The notes below the pieces were generated by a model. That model did not search any database. It saw only the letters and a list, made by a program, of their open reading frames with translations, and was not told the origin of the DNA. A stretch of 64,000 nucleotides of DNA from JANOSH01 sp031415695 (GTDB lineage: Bacteria; Actinomycetota; Acidimicrobiia; Acidimicrobiales; Ilumatobacteraceae), in contig JANOSH010000068.1 of the NCBI GenBank assembly GCA_031415695.1, positions 1-64,000 of the forward strand, written 5' to 3'. Position 1 is the stretch's first letter. Each line of letters opens with the position of its first letter. The translations under genes were made by a program, and so were the position numbers. Positions 18,663 through 26,860 of this stretch are shown here, piece by piece.

Positions 18663-19366
18663 GCGAGCTCGTACAACTCCTGCCCCATCTTGTCGGTCAC
18701 CTGAGCCGCTGGACAGTCAAACACCACACGGCCGTGCGAAAGCCCGATCACGCGACCGCAGTATTCGCGGGCCAAATTGAAGTCGTGCAGGCTCACGACG
18801 AGGGTCCGGCCCCGCTCCACCGCCACGACCTCGTTCAACAACCGCATGATTTCGACCGACCGGGCCGGGTCGAGGCTGGATACAGGCTCGTCGGCCAAAA
18901 CCAACTCGGGTGATTGCACAAGGACCCGGGCTAACGCCACCCGTTGCTGCTCACCTCCCGATAGCTGGTCGGTTCGCATGTAGATCTTGTCGGCGATACC
19001 GACTAACGCAAGGGCCTGCCGGGCCGCGTCGACTCCAAGGGGTCGAACCAGTGACCGCAATGCCGTCCAAGTAGACCAGTCGCCCAACCTTCCTGCATTC
19101 ACGTTGTGGACGACGCGCAACGGACCGACCAGATCTAGTTGCTGGTATATGGTCCCAATTCGGGTTTGGATGACAGACCGTTCAACCCGACCCTGGGTGG
19201 GAACAACGGTGCCGTTGCAGAGCCTCAGCAGCGTGGTCTTTCCGGCTCCGCTGGAACCGATAAGCGCTACCCGTTCACCTCGGTCGATCGACAGGTGCTC
19301 GATATCTAGAACGGGGTCCGCATCGAAAACGACGCGGACCCCATGGAGAGACAATGCAACGGTCAT
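18659..19366 (-). CDS. phnC: ABC transporter ATP-binding protein, PhnC type
   Basis: A 235-aa ATPase with Walker A GSSGAGKTT near residue 37, signature LSGGEQQRVALARVL near 130, Walker B LVLADEP and the switch His in VVSLHDFNLA. The sequence is of the PhnC group (HNVNAGRLGDWSTWTALRSL is characteristic of phosphonate/phosphite-type importers). Its ATG follows the binding-protein stop codon with no spacer, and its own stop overlaps the permease start, so all three are translated from one message. It powers import of a small oxyanion; identity depends on the binding protein. Confidence 0.9.
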   Translation of the reverse strand: MTVALSLHGVRVVFDADPVLDIEHLSIDRGERVALIGSSGAGKTTLLRLCNGTVVPTQGRVERSVIQTRIGTIYQQLDLVGPLRVVHNVNAGRLGDWSTWTALRSLVRPLGVDAARQALALVGIADKIYMRTDQLSGGEQQRVALARVLVQSPELVLADEPVSSLDPARSVEIMRLLNEVVAVERGRTLVVSLHDFNLAREYCGRVIGLSHGRVVFDCPAAQVTDKMGQELYELA

Positions 19367-20308
19367 CTAATTGATGAGCTTGAGGGTACGCCCAATCGAC
19401 TCAATCTCCGTGTAGTTGTCGGGCTTGGTTTCGATGAATTTCTTCGCGCCGTAACCGTCGAGAATGGCGGCACCGGAGGGCTGAGCATAATCAAGTCCGA
19501 GCACTGCATTCTTGAGCTTGTCGGTGAAGCCGGCGCCGAATCGTTCGGCCGTCCTCGGGCCGGCAATCCAGTGGTAGTCCCGATAGGCGGGGCTCGTGAA
19601 GACCTCGATTACCTTCGTGGTGTCGACGGTACCTTTGGCCAACCGGGCTTTCCAGACCGACTTGTTGAGGGCACCACCCTCGTACGAGCCAGCTTGTACA
19701 AGGTCGATTGTCTTGTCATGCGAACCCGAGTATCCGGGAGCACCGGTGAAATCCTTCTCGCTCCTGATGCCAGCTTTGTCAAAGAAGTACTCGGGCATGA
19801 GGCGCCCTGACGTCGATGATTCGCTGCCAAAGGTGAACCGCTTGCCCCTGAACACAGCCAGTCCGGAAGTATCGGTGAACGGGGTGACACCCGAGATGGT
19901 GCTGGCAATAAACACGGTTTCGAACTTGTCGTCGATGTCGCGTTGAGCAATAAGCGTTGACTTGGGCGCCTGCAGCCGGGCTTGTACGCCGGTGAGCCCA
20001 CCGTAGAAAACGAGGTCGAGGTCACCAGTTTTGAACAGGCTTACCGACGCAGCGTAGTCGGTCACCGGCACGTACTCGACCTTCACGCCTAGCTTCGCCG
20101 CCAGATAGGCCGCCATGGCGTTGTCTCGTTTCGCCAATTTCTCGGGGTCCTGATCAGGTATAGCGCTGATCTTCAAGGTCCGTATGGCCACGGGCGCAGC
20201 CGTGGTGGCCGCAGTAGAGGTAGCGGCTGGAGCCTTTGCACCGGTGCTGCTGCAAGCAGCAAGTCCGACGGACAAGGCACACATCGCAACCATTCGTCGA
20301 CACGACAA
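19367..20308 (-). CDS. PhnD-like lipoprotein, putative selenate/oxyanion-binding protein of ABC importer
   Basis: A 313-aa periplasmic-binding lipoprotein. The GTG at 20308 is preceded at 8 nt by AAGGAG and gives a good lipoprotein signal (lipobox LAAC, lipidated Cys20). The mature part has the PhnD fold: LKISAIPDQDPEKL, VPVTDYAASVSLF, LVFYGGLTGVQARLQ, FTFGSESSTSGRLMPEYF, GSHDKTIDLV and FIETKPDNYTEIE. By memory these match the family called putative selenate ABC transporter substrate-binding protein better than true PhnD phosphonate binders. Selenate, phosphite or a phosphonate are all possible ligands. With two UGA-containing selenoprotein genes in the same window the selenium reading gains weight, but specificity is not proven. 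Confidence 0.75.
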   Translation of the reverse strand: MSCRRMVAMCALSVGLAACSSTGAKAPAATSTAATTAAPVAIRTLKISAIPDQDPEKLAKRDNAMAAYLAAKLGVKVEYVPVTDYAASVSLFKTGDLDLVFYGGLTGVQARLQAPKSTLIAQRDIDDKFETVFIASTISGVTPFTDTSGLAVFRGKRFTFGSESSTSGRLMPEYFFDKAGIRSEKDFTGAPGYSGSHDKTIDLVQAGSYEGGALNKSVWKARLAKGTVDTTKVIEVFTSPAYRDYHWIAGPRTAERFGAGFTDKLKNAVLGLDYAQPSGAAILDGYGAKKFIETKPDNYTEIESIGRTLKLIN

Positions 20309-20406
20309 CACTAACGCTACTCCTTGGGGGATTGGACAACTAGTACTCCTACGGAACAGCACATCGGCGTGGATGGTGCCAGGCGCCGCGGCCTACAGTT
20401 GGATCC
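20309..20406. promoter_or_regulatory. Divergent promoter region between transporter operon and dioxygenase gene
   Basis: This 98-nt gap must carry promoters for both the leftward transporter operon and the rightward dioxygenase gene. It holds the AAGGAG site of the binding-protein gene. No operator was recognised by eye. Confidence 0.35.
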
Positions 20407-21189
20407 ATGAGGCTAAACAACGAGCAAGGTACTGTGCTTGAACGAGACGGCGTCCTCGCCATCTACGATGCATTTAGCTCCGCTGAGGTCACTGCAATCA
20501 CCAGTCGTCTGCCGAGTCTGTTCGCCGAACGGTGTTCCCAGAATTTCCGCGAAAAATCCAGTGACGTGGTTCGTACCGCTATGGGGCTGCACCTGCGTGA
20601 CGAAGTTTTTGCCCGCTTAGTCCGCGATCCTCGACTCGTTGAACCCGTCCAACAGGTCCTAGGTACCACCGAGTTGTACGTCCAACAGGTGAAGGTAAAC
20701 GCGAAAGAAGCGTTCACTGGCGAGCAATGGCAGTGGCATTACGACTTCGCCACCCACCATCATGAGGACGGCGTTCCCGAACCGCTTGCGGTAAATGTTC
20801 ATATCTTCTTGGACGAGGTCAACGAGTTCAACGGTCCGCTGGTGTTCATTCCGCAGTCCCACCTTCGCGGCCCTGTGCCCACGGCGCTTGACACCACCAC
20901 GACCAGCTACCCGCTGTGGACAGTGGCCAACGAGGTGGTACGGCCTTTGGTTGCCGAGGGCGGCTTGTACTGCCCGAAAGGCCCGCCGGGAACCATGTTG
21001 ATTTTCGGCGACACTACGGTTCACGGTTCACCGGTCAATATGTCACCGTGGGATCGGCGAATCTTTTCTCTCATCCTGAATCCGATCAGTAATCGGCAAA
21101 CGACGTTCGCCCGCGGAGACCATCAACACCACCGAGATTTCAAACCCGTCGTAACGCTCGACGGCCGCTTCCTCGACGGCATCGGCTAG
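20407..21189 (+). CDS. Fe(II)/2-oxoglutarate dioxygenase, PhyH/EctD-like
   Basis: A 260-aa phytanoyl-CoA-dioxygenase-family protein. Metal ligands are visible in WHYDFATHHHEDG (HxD, residues ~115-117) and TTVHGSPVNMSPWDRR (distal His and the 2-oxoglutarate-binding Arg). The surrounding EFNGPLVFIPQSH and YCPKGPPGTMLIFG are typical of ectoine-hydroxylase-like members. The same superfamily contains PhnY (2-aminoethylphosphonate) and HtxA (hypophosphite) hydroxylases, which matters because the gene is divergent from a PhnDCE-type importer. No PhnZ-like HD oxygenase is nearby, so the PhnY/PhnZ pathway is not supported. The stop overlaps the convergent nitrobindin-like gene by 4 nt. Substrate unknown. 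Confidence 0.82.
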   Translation: MRLNNEQGTVLERDGVLAIYDAFSSAEVTAITSRLPSLFAERCSQNFREKSSDVVRTAMGLHLRDEVFARLVRDPRLVEPVQQVLGTTELYVQQVKVNAKEAFTGEQWQWHYDFATHHHEDGVPEPLAVNVHIFLDEVNEFNGPLVFIPQSHLRGPVPTALDTTTTSYPLWTVANEVVRPLVAEGGLYCPKGPPGTMLIFGDTTVHGSPVNMSPWDRRIFSLILNPISNRQTTFARGDHQHHRDFKPVVTLDGRFLDGIG

Positions 21190-21650
21190 GGCTCGCGGTG
21201 CAAGAAGCCGGTCAGGTGCAGTTGCAGCGGCTGTCCGACCGAGGCCATGTGCATTTCGTACTGCAAGTGATCGCTCGTAACCGTGAGGTTGCGAATGACC
21301 TCGTCGACGCGCTTCGCAGTTAGAGTACGCGACACATTGCTCGAGCGAAACGACACCTTTAGCACGCCGCCGTCGACAACGGCCGCGCCTGAATGAACCT
21401 CAGTTACACCGGTAGGTTGAACGAGAACGAGCTCGAGTTGGTCGACGTCGTTGGGCGCACGTAGGTAGCCAACTTCGGCGTGCATCGGCGCGCCGGTCAC
21501 GGGATGTGATGTGGTCTGCTGATACACGATGAAGCCCTTTGGGCTACGGGTGAACGTGACGCGTTCGAGGTAGTCGAACTCGGCAATCGTCGGATAGATC
21601 CCGTGGCCGCCGCCGGCCCACGTTCCAAGTAGCGCGTCCAGGATCGACAT
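21186..21650 (-). CDS. Nitrobindin-like heme-binding beta-barrel protein
   Basis: A 154-aa protein of the nitrobindin/THAP4-C (DUF1794, FABP-like) family. The signature GTWAGGGHGIYPTI occurs near residue 9, followed by FDYLERVTF, and the C-terminal LQLHLTGFLHRE supplies the expected proximal histidine. Family members bind ferric heme in a ten-stranded barrel and isomerise peroxynitrite to nitrate. Full length for the family, cytoplasmic. Its neighbours give no further clue; it is convergent with the dioxygenase gene and divergent from the pterin-dehydratase fusion. Confidence 0.82.
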   Translation of the reverse strand: MSILDALLGTWAGGGHGIYPTIAEFDYLERVTFTRSPKGFIVYQQTTSHPVTGAPMHAEVGYLRAPNDVDQLELVLVQPTGVTEVHSGAAVVDGGVLKVSFRSSNVSRTLTAKRVDEVIRNLTVTSDHLQYEMHMASVGQPLQLHLTGFLHREP

Positions 21651-21674
21651 TTCCCGAAGGCTAGCTTGGTGATC

Positions 21675-22349
21675 ATGAACTACACGTCAGTCTCCCCTGC
21701 CGAGTTTCACGCTCGAACCGACGTGTCGGACTGGCGAGTCATCACCAACCGCATCGAAGCCACATTCGCGGCACCTTCATTTGCGCAGGGTGCGGCGTTC
21801 ATTGTTCAGGTGGCCCAAGCCGCCGACGCCGCGGTCCATCACCCCGACCTTGAGCTTCGATATCCCGGCCGTGTGCACATTGTCCTCACCACGCACGCCG
21901 CACATGGTCTGACGACGGCCGACGTCGATCTTGCAATCATCATCTCGGGCCTAGCGGCCGCCGGCGGGCTGCGAAGTGAACCGTTGGCTGGCTCATCGAT
22001 CGAGATCGGAATCGACACGGTAGATGTCAATGCGATTCGTCCGTTCTGGAAAGCGGTGCTCGGCTACGCTGACGACGCGCCGTACCACGGCACGGTGTGG
22101 TCGCTCCACGACCCAGTCCGCGTTGGCCCTCCGGTGTGGTTCCAACAGATGGATGTCGCCCGTCCGCAACGCAACCATATCCACCTCGATGTAGTCGTCC
22201 CTCACGACGTCGCCGAAGAACGCGTTGGCGCAGCTATCGCCGCGGGTGGACACCTTTTGAGCGATGGCCGTGCCAGAGCATTCTGGGTGCTGGCCGACCC
22301 CGAAGGCAACGAGGCGTGCGTCTGCACTTGGCAAGACCGCGCGGACTAG
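21675..22349 (+). CDS. 4a-hydroxytetrahydrobiopterin dehydratase fused to a VOC/glyoxalase-like domain
   Basis: About 224 aa from the ATG at 21675 (GTG at 21669 or TTG at 21666 are possible). Residues ~1-95 are a pterin-4a-carbinolamine dehydratase fold (WRVITNRIEATF, QAADAAVHHPDLELRYPGRVHIVLTTHAAHGLTTADVDLA) with the conserved HHP. Residues ~105-224 are a glyoxalase/VOC-like domain (IDTVDVNAIRPFWKAVLGY ... NHIHLDVVV ... WVLADPEGNEACVC). This fusion is frequent in actinobacteria, where no pterin-dependent hydroxylase may be present, so its actual substrate is uncertain. The C-terminal half may bind another small molecule. Confidence 0.85.
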   Translation: MNYTSVSPAEFHARTDVSDWRVITNRIEATFAAPSFAQGAAFIVQVAQAADAAVHHPDLELRYPGRVHIVLTTHAAHGLTTADVDLAIIISGLAAAGGLRSEPLAGSSIEIGIDTVDVNAIRPFWKAVLGYADDAPYHGTVWSLHDPVRVGPPVWFQQMDVARPQRNHIHLDVVVPHDVAEERVGAAIAAGGHLLSDGRARAFWVLADPEGNEACVCTWQDRAD

Positions 22350-22394
22350 CTTACCTTCGGCTTCGCTTGCTCCCTACCGGTCGCTTCAACGCTC
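22350..22394 (-). repeat. Dispersed 45-bp intergenic repeat, copy B
   Basis: Read on the minus strand this 45-nt segment matches 61419-61463 at 38 of 45 positions without gaps. Shared runs include GGAGCAAGCGA and GCCGAAGG. It fills nearly the whole gap between two convergent genes. No transposase or terminal inverted repeats accompany it, so it behaves like a REP-type or terminator-associated element. Confidence 0.6.
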
Positions 22395-22406
22395 AGCCAC
22401 TAGCGC

Positions 22407-23885
22407 TCAGCGATTCACCGGCTCGGCCCACAGACGGCGAAGGTCACCGTCGGGATCGTTGATCGTGTCGACGGTGCCGCCGTAGATGCGGGTGGTCCGG
22501 TTGGCGTCGTCATAGGTTGCCCACGGCAGGTCGCCCCCTCGACAAAACGTCAACCAGTCTGCATGCATGGAGTTGGTGAGCGCCTGACGGTCGGCACCGG
22601 TACCCGTCAACATCTCGACGCCACTAGCCCCGAGGTTGCCAAACACGAACGGGATCTCGAGCGAATGGCAGGCGCCAAGAACACCTCCGAACACCGGCGT
22701 GCGCCAGTCGAACCTGTACATCCAGACCGATGAGTTCCACGCCTCGGCCGTAGCTATCGAGGGTAGCCGAAAGCCATGTTCGGTCAACAGTGCGCTCGAG
22801 ACTTGCCCCCATGTGAGCGTCGGGTCGGCCTCGCGATAGGCCCGCGCCACACGAAGTGCCGCCGCGCTACCTATCTCCGACGTGGCGACGCGAACCACCC
22901 CAGGCTCATCGAGCGCGGCGTTGGCCGGGTCGAACGCCGTGAACAGACGTGCCTCGTCGAGGGTCGTGCCGATCAACAGTGGCACCGCCGAATAGCGACC
23001 GGTAGCGAGGAGTTCGCCAATTGGTGCTTCGAAAATCAACCCGTCGGGTGTTGGCGAAAACGCAGTGCCCCAGTCGGCATATCGCTCAACAATGGTCTGG
23101 GCGGCCATGATTTGTTCGACTGGGGTCCTTTGTAATTCCGCCACGCTGTCGGGTGCCATGCCGAGCGCGTCGAGGAGCTGCAGAGTCGCTTCGCTGGCTC
23201 GTGAAGCCGTACGAAATTGACCAAACGAGGGACTCTGGGCGATAGCTCGTTGAAACAGGCCGTTGGCCTCTCTTAGACACAGGAGCGACATCACAGAACC
23301 ACCGCCGGCCGACTCGCCAAAGATGGTTACATTGCCGGGGTCGCCGCCAAACCCGGTGATGTTCTCGGACACCCATCGGAGCGCTGCGGCTTGATCGAGC
23401 ACACCGAGATTGCCGGTTCCTGCGAACTGCTCGCCACCGAGACCGCCAAGGTACGCAAACCCAAGCGCGCCGATTCGATAGTTGATCGACACCACCACGA
23501 CGTCGCCGTTAGCCGCGAAATTCGAACCGTCGTACCATTCGGTGCCGCCCGCGCCGTTCAGGTAGGCCCCCCCGTGGATCCACACCATTACCGGCCGTTG
23601 CCCACCGTCACACCCGGGCGTAAACACATTCAGCGTCAAGCAGTCTTCGGACTGGACAGGCTGGTGAGCACCGAAGGTCACGGCTTGCACTCCAAGATTT
23701 TGCGGCGCAATCGCCCCGTACTGGCTGGCCTCGAGAACGCCGCCCCATCCACCATGCGGCACAGGAGGTCGGAAACGTAACGGGCCTATCGGAGCGGCGG
23801 CATACGGCACGCCTCGAAATGTCTGAATGCCTCGCGCTCCGTCGAAGCCGCGTACTGACCCGCCTGTTGTTTCCACCGTTGTCAC
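22407..23885 (-). CDS. Type-B carboxylesterase (alpha/beta hydrolase)
   Basis: A 492-aa enzyme from a GTG at 23885 (TTVETTGGSVRGFDG follows). All type-B carboxylesterase signatures are present: FRGVPYAAAPIGPLRF, EDCLTLNVFTP, the oxyanion hole VMVWIHGGAYLNGAG, the nucleophile in FGESAGGGSV and the catalytic His in GACHSLEIPFVFGNL. It hydrolyses carboxylic esters; the natural substrate is unknown. No signal peptide is seen from this start, so it is probably cytoplasmic. A longer frame begins at 23912 but gives no better N-terminus. Confidence 0.9.
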   Translation of the reverse strand: MTTVETTGGSVRGFDGARGIQTFRGVPYAAAPIGPLRFRPPVPHGGWGGVLEASQYGAIAPQNLGVQAVTFGAHQPVQSEDCLTLNVFTPGCDGGQRPVMVWIHGGAYLNGAGGTEWYDGSNFAANGDVVVVSINYRIGALGFAYLGGLGGEQFAGTGNLGVLDQAAALRWVSENITGFGGDPGNVTIFGESAGGGSVMSLLCLREANGLFQRAIAQSPSFGQFRTASRASEATLQLLDALGMAPDSVAELQRTPVEQIMAAQTIVERYADWGTAFSPTPDGLIFEAPIGELLATGRYSAVPLLIGTTLDEARLFTAFDPANAALDEPGVVRVATSEIGSAAALRVARAYREADPTLTWGQVSSALLTEHGFRLPSIATAEAWNSSVWMYRFDWRTPVFGGVLGACHSLEIPFVFGNLGASGVEMLTGTGADRQALTNSMHADWLTFCRGGDLPWATYDDANRTTRIYGGTVDTINDPDGDLRRLWAEPVNR

Positions 23886-24020
23886 GGCCAAACACAATAT
23901 CGGATGCGGCAAACTAGAGGGTGTCGAACCGGCGTCGCTTACTCACAGCTACCGCTCGCTTGATCGCGCCACCATCTAGTGGATTTGCTTGCCCCCAAAC
24001 CCGTGGCCAAAGCTGGCTAG
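23886..24020. other. Intergenic region between divergent genes, nothing specific seen
   Basis: No supported gene. It should hold promoters for the esterase (leftward) and the dehydrogenase operon (rightward), but no clear elements were identified. Confidence 0.3.
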
Positions 24021-24935
24021 ATGACGCAGCGTGTGGGATTCATTGGGCTCGGGCATCTCGGGGTGTACCTCGCCGCAAGTTTGCTGCGCGCTGGCCATTC
24101 GGTCACCGTGCACGACCTCAACCGAGACCTAGCCAACTCCTTACTAGCAACGGGCGCTACCTGGGCCGATTCGGCCTCGGCGACAGCAGCGGCGTGCGAT
24201 GTCGTCTTCACATGCTTGCCATCACCCGCAGCCGTAAGCGCGGTCGTGAGCGGCCCGACCGGAATCCTGGCTGGCATGCGTCCGGGTGGCACCTGGATCG
24301 ACATGAGCACGAACGACCGGACCGAGACAACGCGGCTGGCTGCACTGTGCGCCGCACAAGGCATCGCAATGTTGGAGTGCCCGGTCACCGGCGGGGTACA
24401 CAAAGCCGCCGAGGGCGACATCACGGTCCTGGTTGGTGGCGATGAAGCAGTGTTCGAGCAGCATCGACATCTGCTCGAAGCTGTTGGCAGCCCGATTCTG
24501 TATATGGGTGAACTGGGCAACGCTGCGATCATCAAGGTCATCACGAACATGCTGGCGTTCATTCATCTGGTTGCGGCGGGCGAGGCGCTCATGCTCGCTA
24601 AGCGAGGTGGCCTCGATCTGGCCAAAGCGTTCGAAGCGATCGCCAACTCGTCAGGGAATAGCTTCGTTCACGAAACCGAAAGCCAAGTCATTTTGAATGG
24701 CAGCTATAACATTGGCTTCACCATGGATCTCGCGTGCAAGGATCTCGGATTCGCCACACAGTTCGGCCGCGAGTTTGGCGTGCCGTTGGATCTAGCCGGC
24801 ATGACCGAGCAAACCTTCATTCGTGCGCGTTCACAGTATGGCGGCGGGGCCTGGTCGTCCCAGGTGGTCAAGCTGCTCGAAGACGCTCTCGGTTCCGACC
24901 TCAGGGCGCCGGGCTTTCCGGAGGTGTTGCAGTGA
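24021..24935 (+). CDS. NAD(P)-dependent beta-hydroxyacid dehydrogenase (3-hydroxyisobutyrate dehydrogenase family)
   Basis: A 304-aa protein with the Rossmann motif VGFIGLGHLGVYLA at the N-terminus. It also has the substrate-binding loop CPVTGGVHKAAEGDITVLVGG and the catalytic Lys region NAAIIKVITNMLAF, all diagnostic of the beta-hydroxyacid dehydrogenase family (3-hydroxyisobutyrate, tartronate semialdehyde, glyoxylate reductases). It oxidises or reduces a small 3-hydroxy acid with NAD(P)H. Its TGA stop overlaps the GTG start of the BBOX1-like dioxygenase gene, so the two are coupled and probably act on one pathway, followed by an SDR. Exact substrate unknown. Confidence 0.88.
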   Translation: MTQRVGFIGLGHLGVYLAASLLRAGHSVTVHDLNRDLANSLLATGATWADSASATAAACDVVFTCLPSPAAVSAVVSGPTGILAGMRPGGTWIDMSTNDRTETTRLAALCAAQGIAMLECPVTGGVHKAAEGDITVLVGGDEAVFEQHRHLLEAVGSPILYMGELGNAAIIKVITNMLAFIHLVAAGEALMLAKRGGLDLAKAFEAIANSSGNSFVHETESQVILNGSYNIGFTMDLACKDLGFATQFGREFGVPLDLAGMTEQTFIRARSQYGGGAWSSQVVKLLEDALGSDLRAPGFPEVLQ

Positions 24936-26038
24936 TCACGGCAGTGTCTTATGACCATCGTGTGCTTCAGGTCACCTGGGACAACGGTGCGAACAGTCGG
25001 TTCCATCATCTGTGGTTACGAGACAACTGTCCGTTACTGCTTCACGCGAGCACCGGGCATCGCGTCGTCGAGACCTCCACCATTGCGAGCGATGTTCGCC
25101 CGGAGTCAGCCGCCATAGTCGACGGCAATGTTCAAATCGTGTGGTCCGATGCCCATGTCAGCATCTTTGAACCGGCGTGGCTTCATGCCCACGATTACTC
25201 CAACGGCGTTCGACCAGTGCGTAGCGAACCCATTTTGTGGAACGCCGCCATGGCCGACCAGATTCCCCATGCCAACTATCCCGACCTTCTGGCCGACACC
25301 GCCGCCCGCGTAGGTTTCCTCGATGCATTCGTACGATATGGCCTCGGTATCTTGCACGACGTTCCCACGGTTCCAGGTTCCGTGCTCGACGTCGCCAACG
25401 AGCTAGGCGAGCTTCGGGTCACGAGTTGGGGCAAGGTCTTCGACGTTGTCTCCATGGAAAAGGCGAACTCGGTTGCGTATACGTCGCTACCGCTCGTTAC
25501 CCACACCGACGAGGGGTACCGTGACCCGGCTCCCACGGTACAACTTCAGCATTTCTTACGCTCCGACACGTCGGGGGGCGAATCCACGTTGGTCGACGGA
25601 TTTCGAGTGGCGGCCGACATCCGACGCACCGACCCCGCAGCGTTCGAACTACTTGCGAACACGCCACTTCATTTTCATTTCGCCGATGCGACAGCCGAAC
25701 ACCAGAACTACAACTCCATCATCGAAGTCGATGGAAACGGCGACATTCGCCAAGTGCGCTTCTCGAACCATTCGGCTACTCCGTTCCTGTTGCCGTTCGA
25801 CGTCATGGAGGCGTTCTACGACGCCTACCGCCTCTTTGGCACCATGCGTGAAAGCGCCGAGTACAAACTGTCGATCCCTATGGGTGCAGGCGACCTGTAC
25901 ATGGTCGACAACCACCGTGTCATGCACGGCCGAACCGGGTTTTCCAGCGGTGGTGCTAGGCATCTACAGAGCTGCTACATCGAACGAGACGAGTTGATGT
26001 CGCGCCTCACCGTTCTAAAACGGAGCTTCGCAAGCTGA
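24932..26038 (+). CDS. Gamma-butyrobetaine-hydroxylase-like Fe(II)/2-oxoglutarate dioxygenase
   Basis: A 368-aa protein whose GTG start overlaps the previous stop (GTGA). Residues ~1-95 are the GBBH-like N-terminal zinc domain (HHLWLRDNCPLLLHASTGHR). The rest is a TauD/BBOX jelly roll with metal ligands in THTDEGYRDPAP (HxD) and MVDNHRVMHGRTGF, and an oxoglutarate-binding Arg near the C-terminus. The family includes carnitine-forming BBOX1 and TmpA, which hydroxylates 2-trimethylaminoethylphosphonate. An oxyanion/phosphonate-like importer lies 4.6 kb away, but no TmpB-type HD oxygenase is present. A quaternary-amine substrate is a reasonable guess. The zinc site keeps one Cys and His residues rather than three Cys. 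Confidence 0.85.
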   Translation: MITAVSYDHRVLQVTWDNGANSRFHHLWLRDNCPLLLHASTGHRVVETSTIASDVRPESAAIVDGNVQIVWSDAHVSIFEPAWLHAHDYSNGVRPVRSEPILWNAAMADQIPHANYPDLLADTAARVGFLDAFVRYGLGILHDVPTVPGSVLDVANELGELRVTSWGKVFDVVSMEKANSVAYTSLPLVTHTDEGYRDPAPTVQLQHFLRSDTSGGESTLVDGFRVAADIRRTDPAAFELLANTPLHFHFADATAEHQNYNSIIEVDGNGDIRQVRFSNHSATPFLLPFDVMEAFYDAYRLFGTMRESAEYKLSIPMGAGDLYMVDNHRVMHGRTGFSSGGARHLQSCYIERDELMSRLTVLKRSFAS

Positions 26039-26077
26039 CAACTCCATTTGCCGCTGCCGGTAGTACCGTGCTGCGCC

Positions 26078-26860
26078 ATGGAAACACTACGCGGCAAGGT
26101 TGCATTGGTGACAGGTGCCGGAACCGGTATCGGGCGAGCGACTGCACTGGCGTTCGCTGCCGCTGGGGCCACGGTTATCGTCAATGGGCGTCGGCCAGAA
26201 CCGCTCGATGCTGTCGTCGCCGACATCACCACTGCGGGTGGAACGGCATGGGCGGCTACTGCTGACCTGACTACCGGACCCGAAGCCGAGCGTTTGGCCG
26301 CACTGTGCCTCGATCGGTCAGGGCGGGTCGACATCCTCGTCAACAATGCCGGATTCTCGTCCAAGGTGCGTTCTGCCCGCTATCTCGATGCCAACGAATG
26401 GACATCTGTCTGGCAAGTGAATGTGCTCGGTGTGGCCATGCTCACAAAGGCGCTATTGCCATCGATGATCGAGGCGGGAGAAGGCACCGTCATCACGGTG
26501 TCGTCGGTTGGTGGGCTTCGACCAAGCGTTATGGCCGGTGCCGCCTACTGCTCGGCTAAGGCTGCCGTCGCGGCGTACATGACGGAGTTGTCGAGCGAGG
26601 TACGCAACTTCGGCGTACGGTGCACCACCGTGTTTCCCGGCGAGGTCGATACGCCTATTCTCGACAACCGCGCCCTTCGCCCCGGAGACGCCGAACGGTC
26701 TCGCATGGTTCTGCCCGACGACGTCGCGGCCGCAATCTTGATGGTGGCATCGCTCCCCGCCCGAGCCAGCATTGAGGAACTGGTCATCACTCCCACCTTC
26801 CAGCGTGACCTCACTGCCGACATGGCAGCGGCTCGAAGCAAGACAAGCGCTACTGGGTGA
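26078..26860 (+). CDS. Short-chain dehydrogenase/reductase
   Basis: A 260-aa classical SDR from the ATG at 26078: cofactor loop TGAGTGIGRA, NNAG at ~88, catalytic Ser in VITVSSVGG and YCSAKAA supplying the YxxxK pair, then the FPGEVDTPIL segment. NAD(P)-dependent oxidoreductase; the Arg after the second strand (NGRRPE) favours NADP(H). It follows the dehydrogenase-dioxygenase pair by 39 nt on the same strand and may complete the same catabolic unit. Its 3' end overlaps the convergent racemase gene by 11 nt. Confidence 0.88.
   Translation: METLRGKVALVTGAGTGIGRATALAFAAAGATVIVNGRRPEPLDAVVADITTAGGTAWAATADLTTGPEAERLAALCLDRSGRVDILVNNAGFSSKVRSARYLDANEWTSVWQVNVLGVAMLTKALLPSMIEAGEGTVITVSSVGGLRPSVMAGAAYCSAKAAVAAYMTELSSEVRNFGVRCTTVFPGEVDTPILDNRALRPGDAERSRMVLPDDVAAAILMVASLPARASIEELVITPTFQRDLTADMAAARSKTSATG

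Noticed and set aside
19367..20308. Plain PhnD phosphonate-binding protein
   Set aside because: The motif set fits the putative selenate-binding relatives better, and no C-P lyase, phnX or phnZ is nearby. Kept as an alternative, not as the main call.
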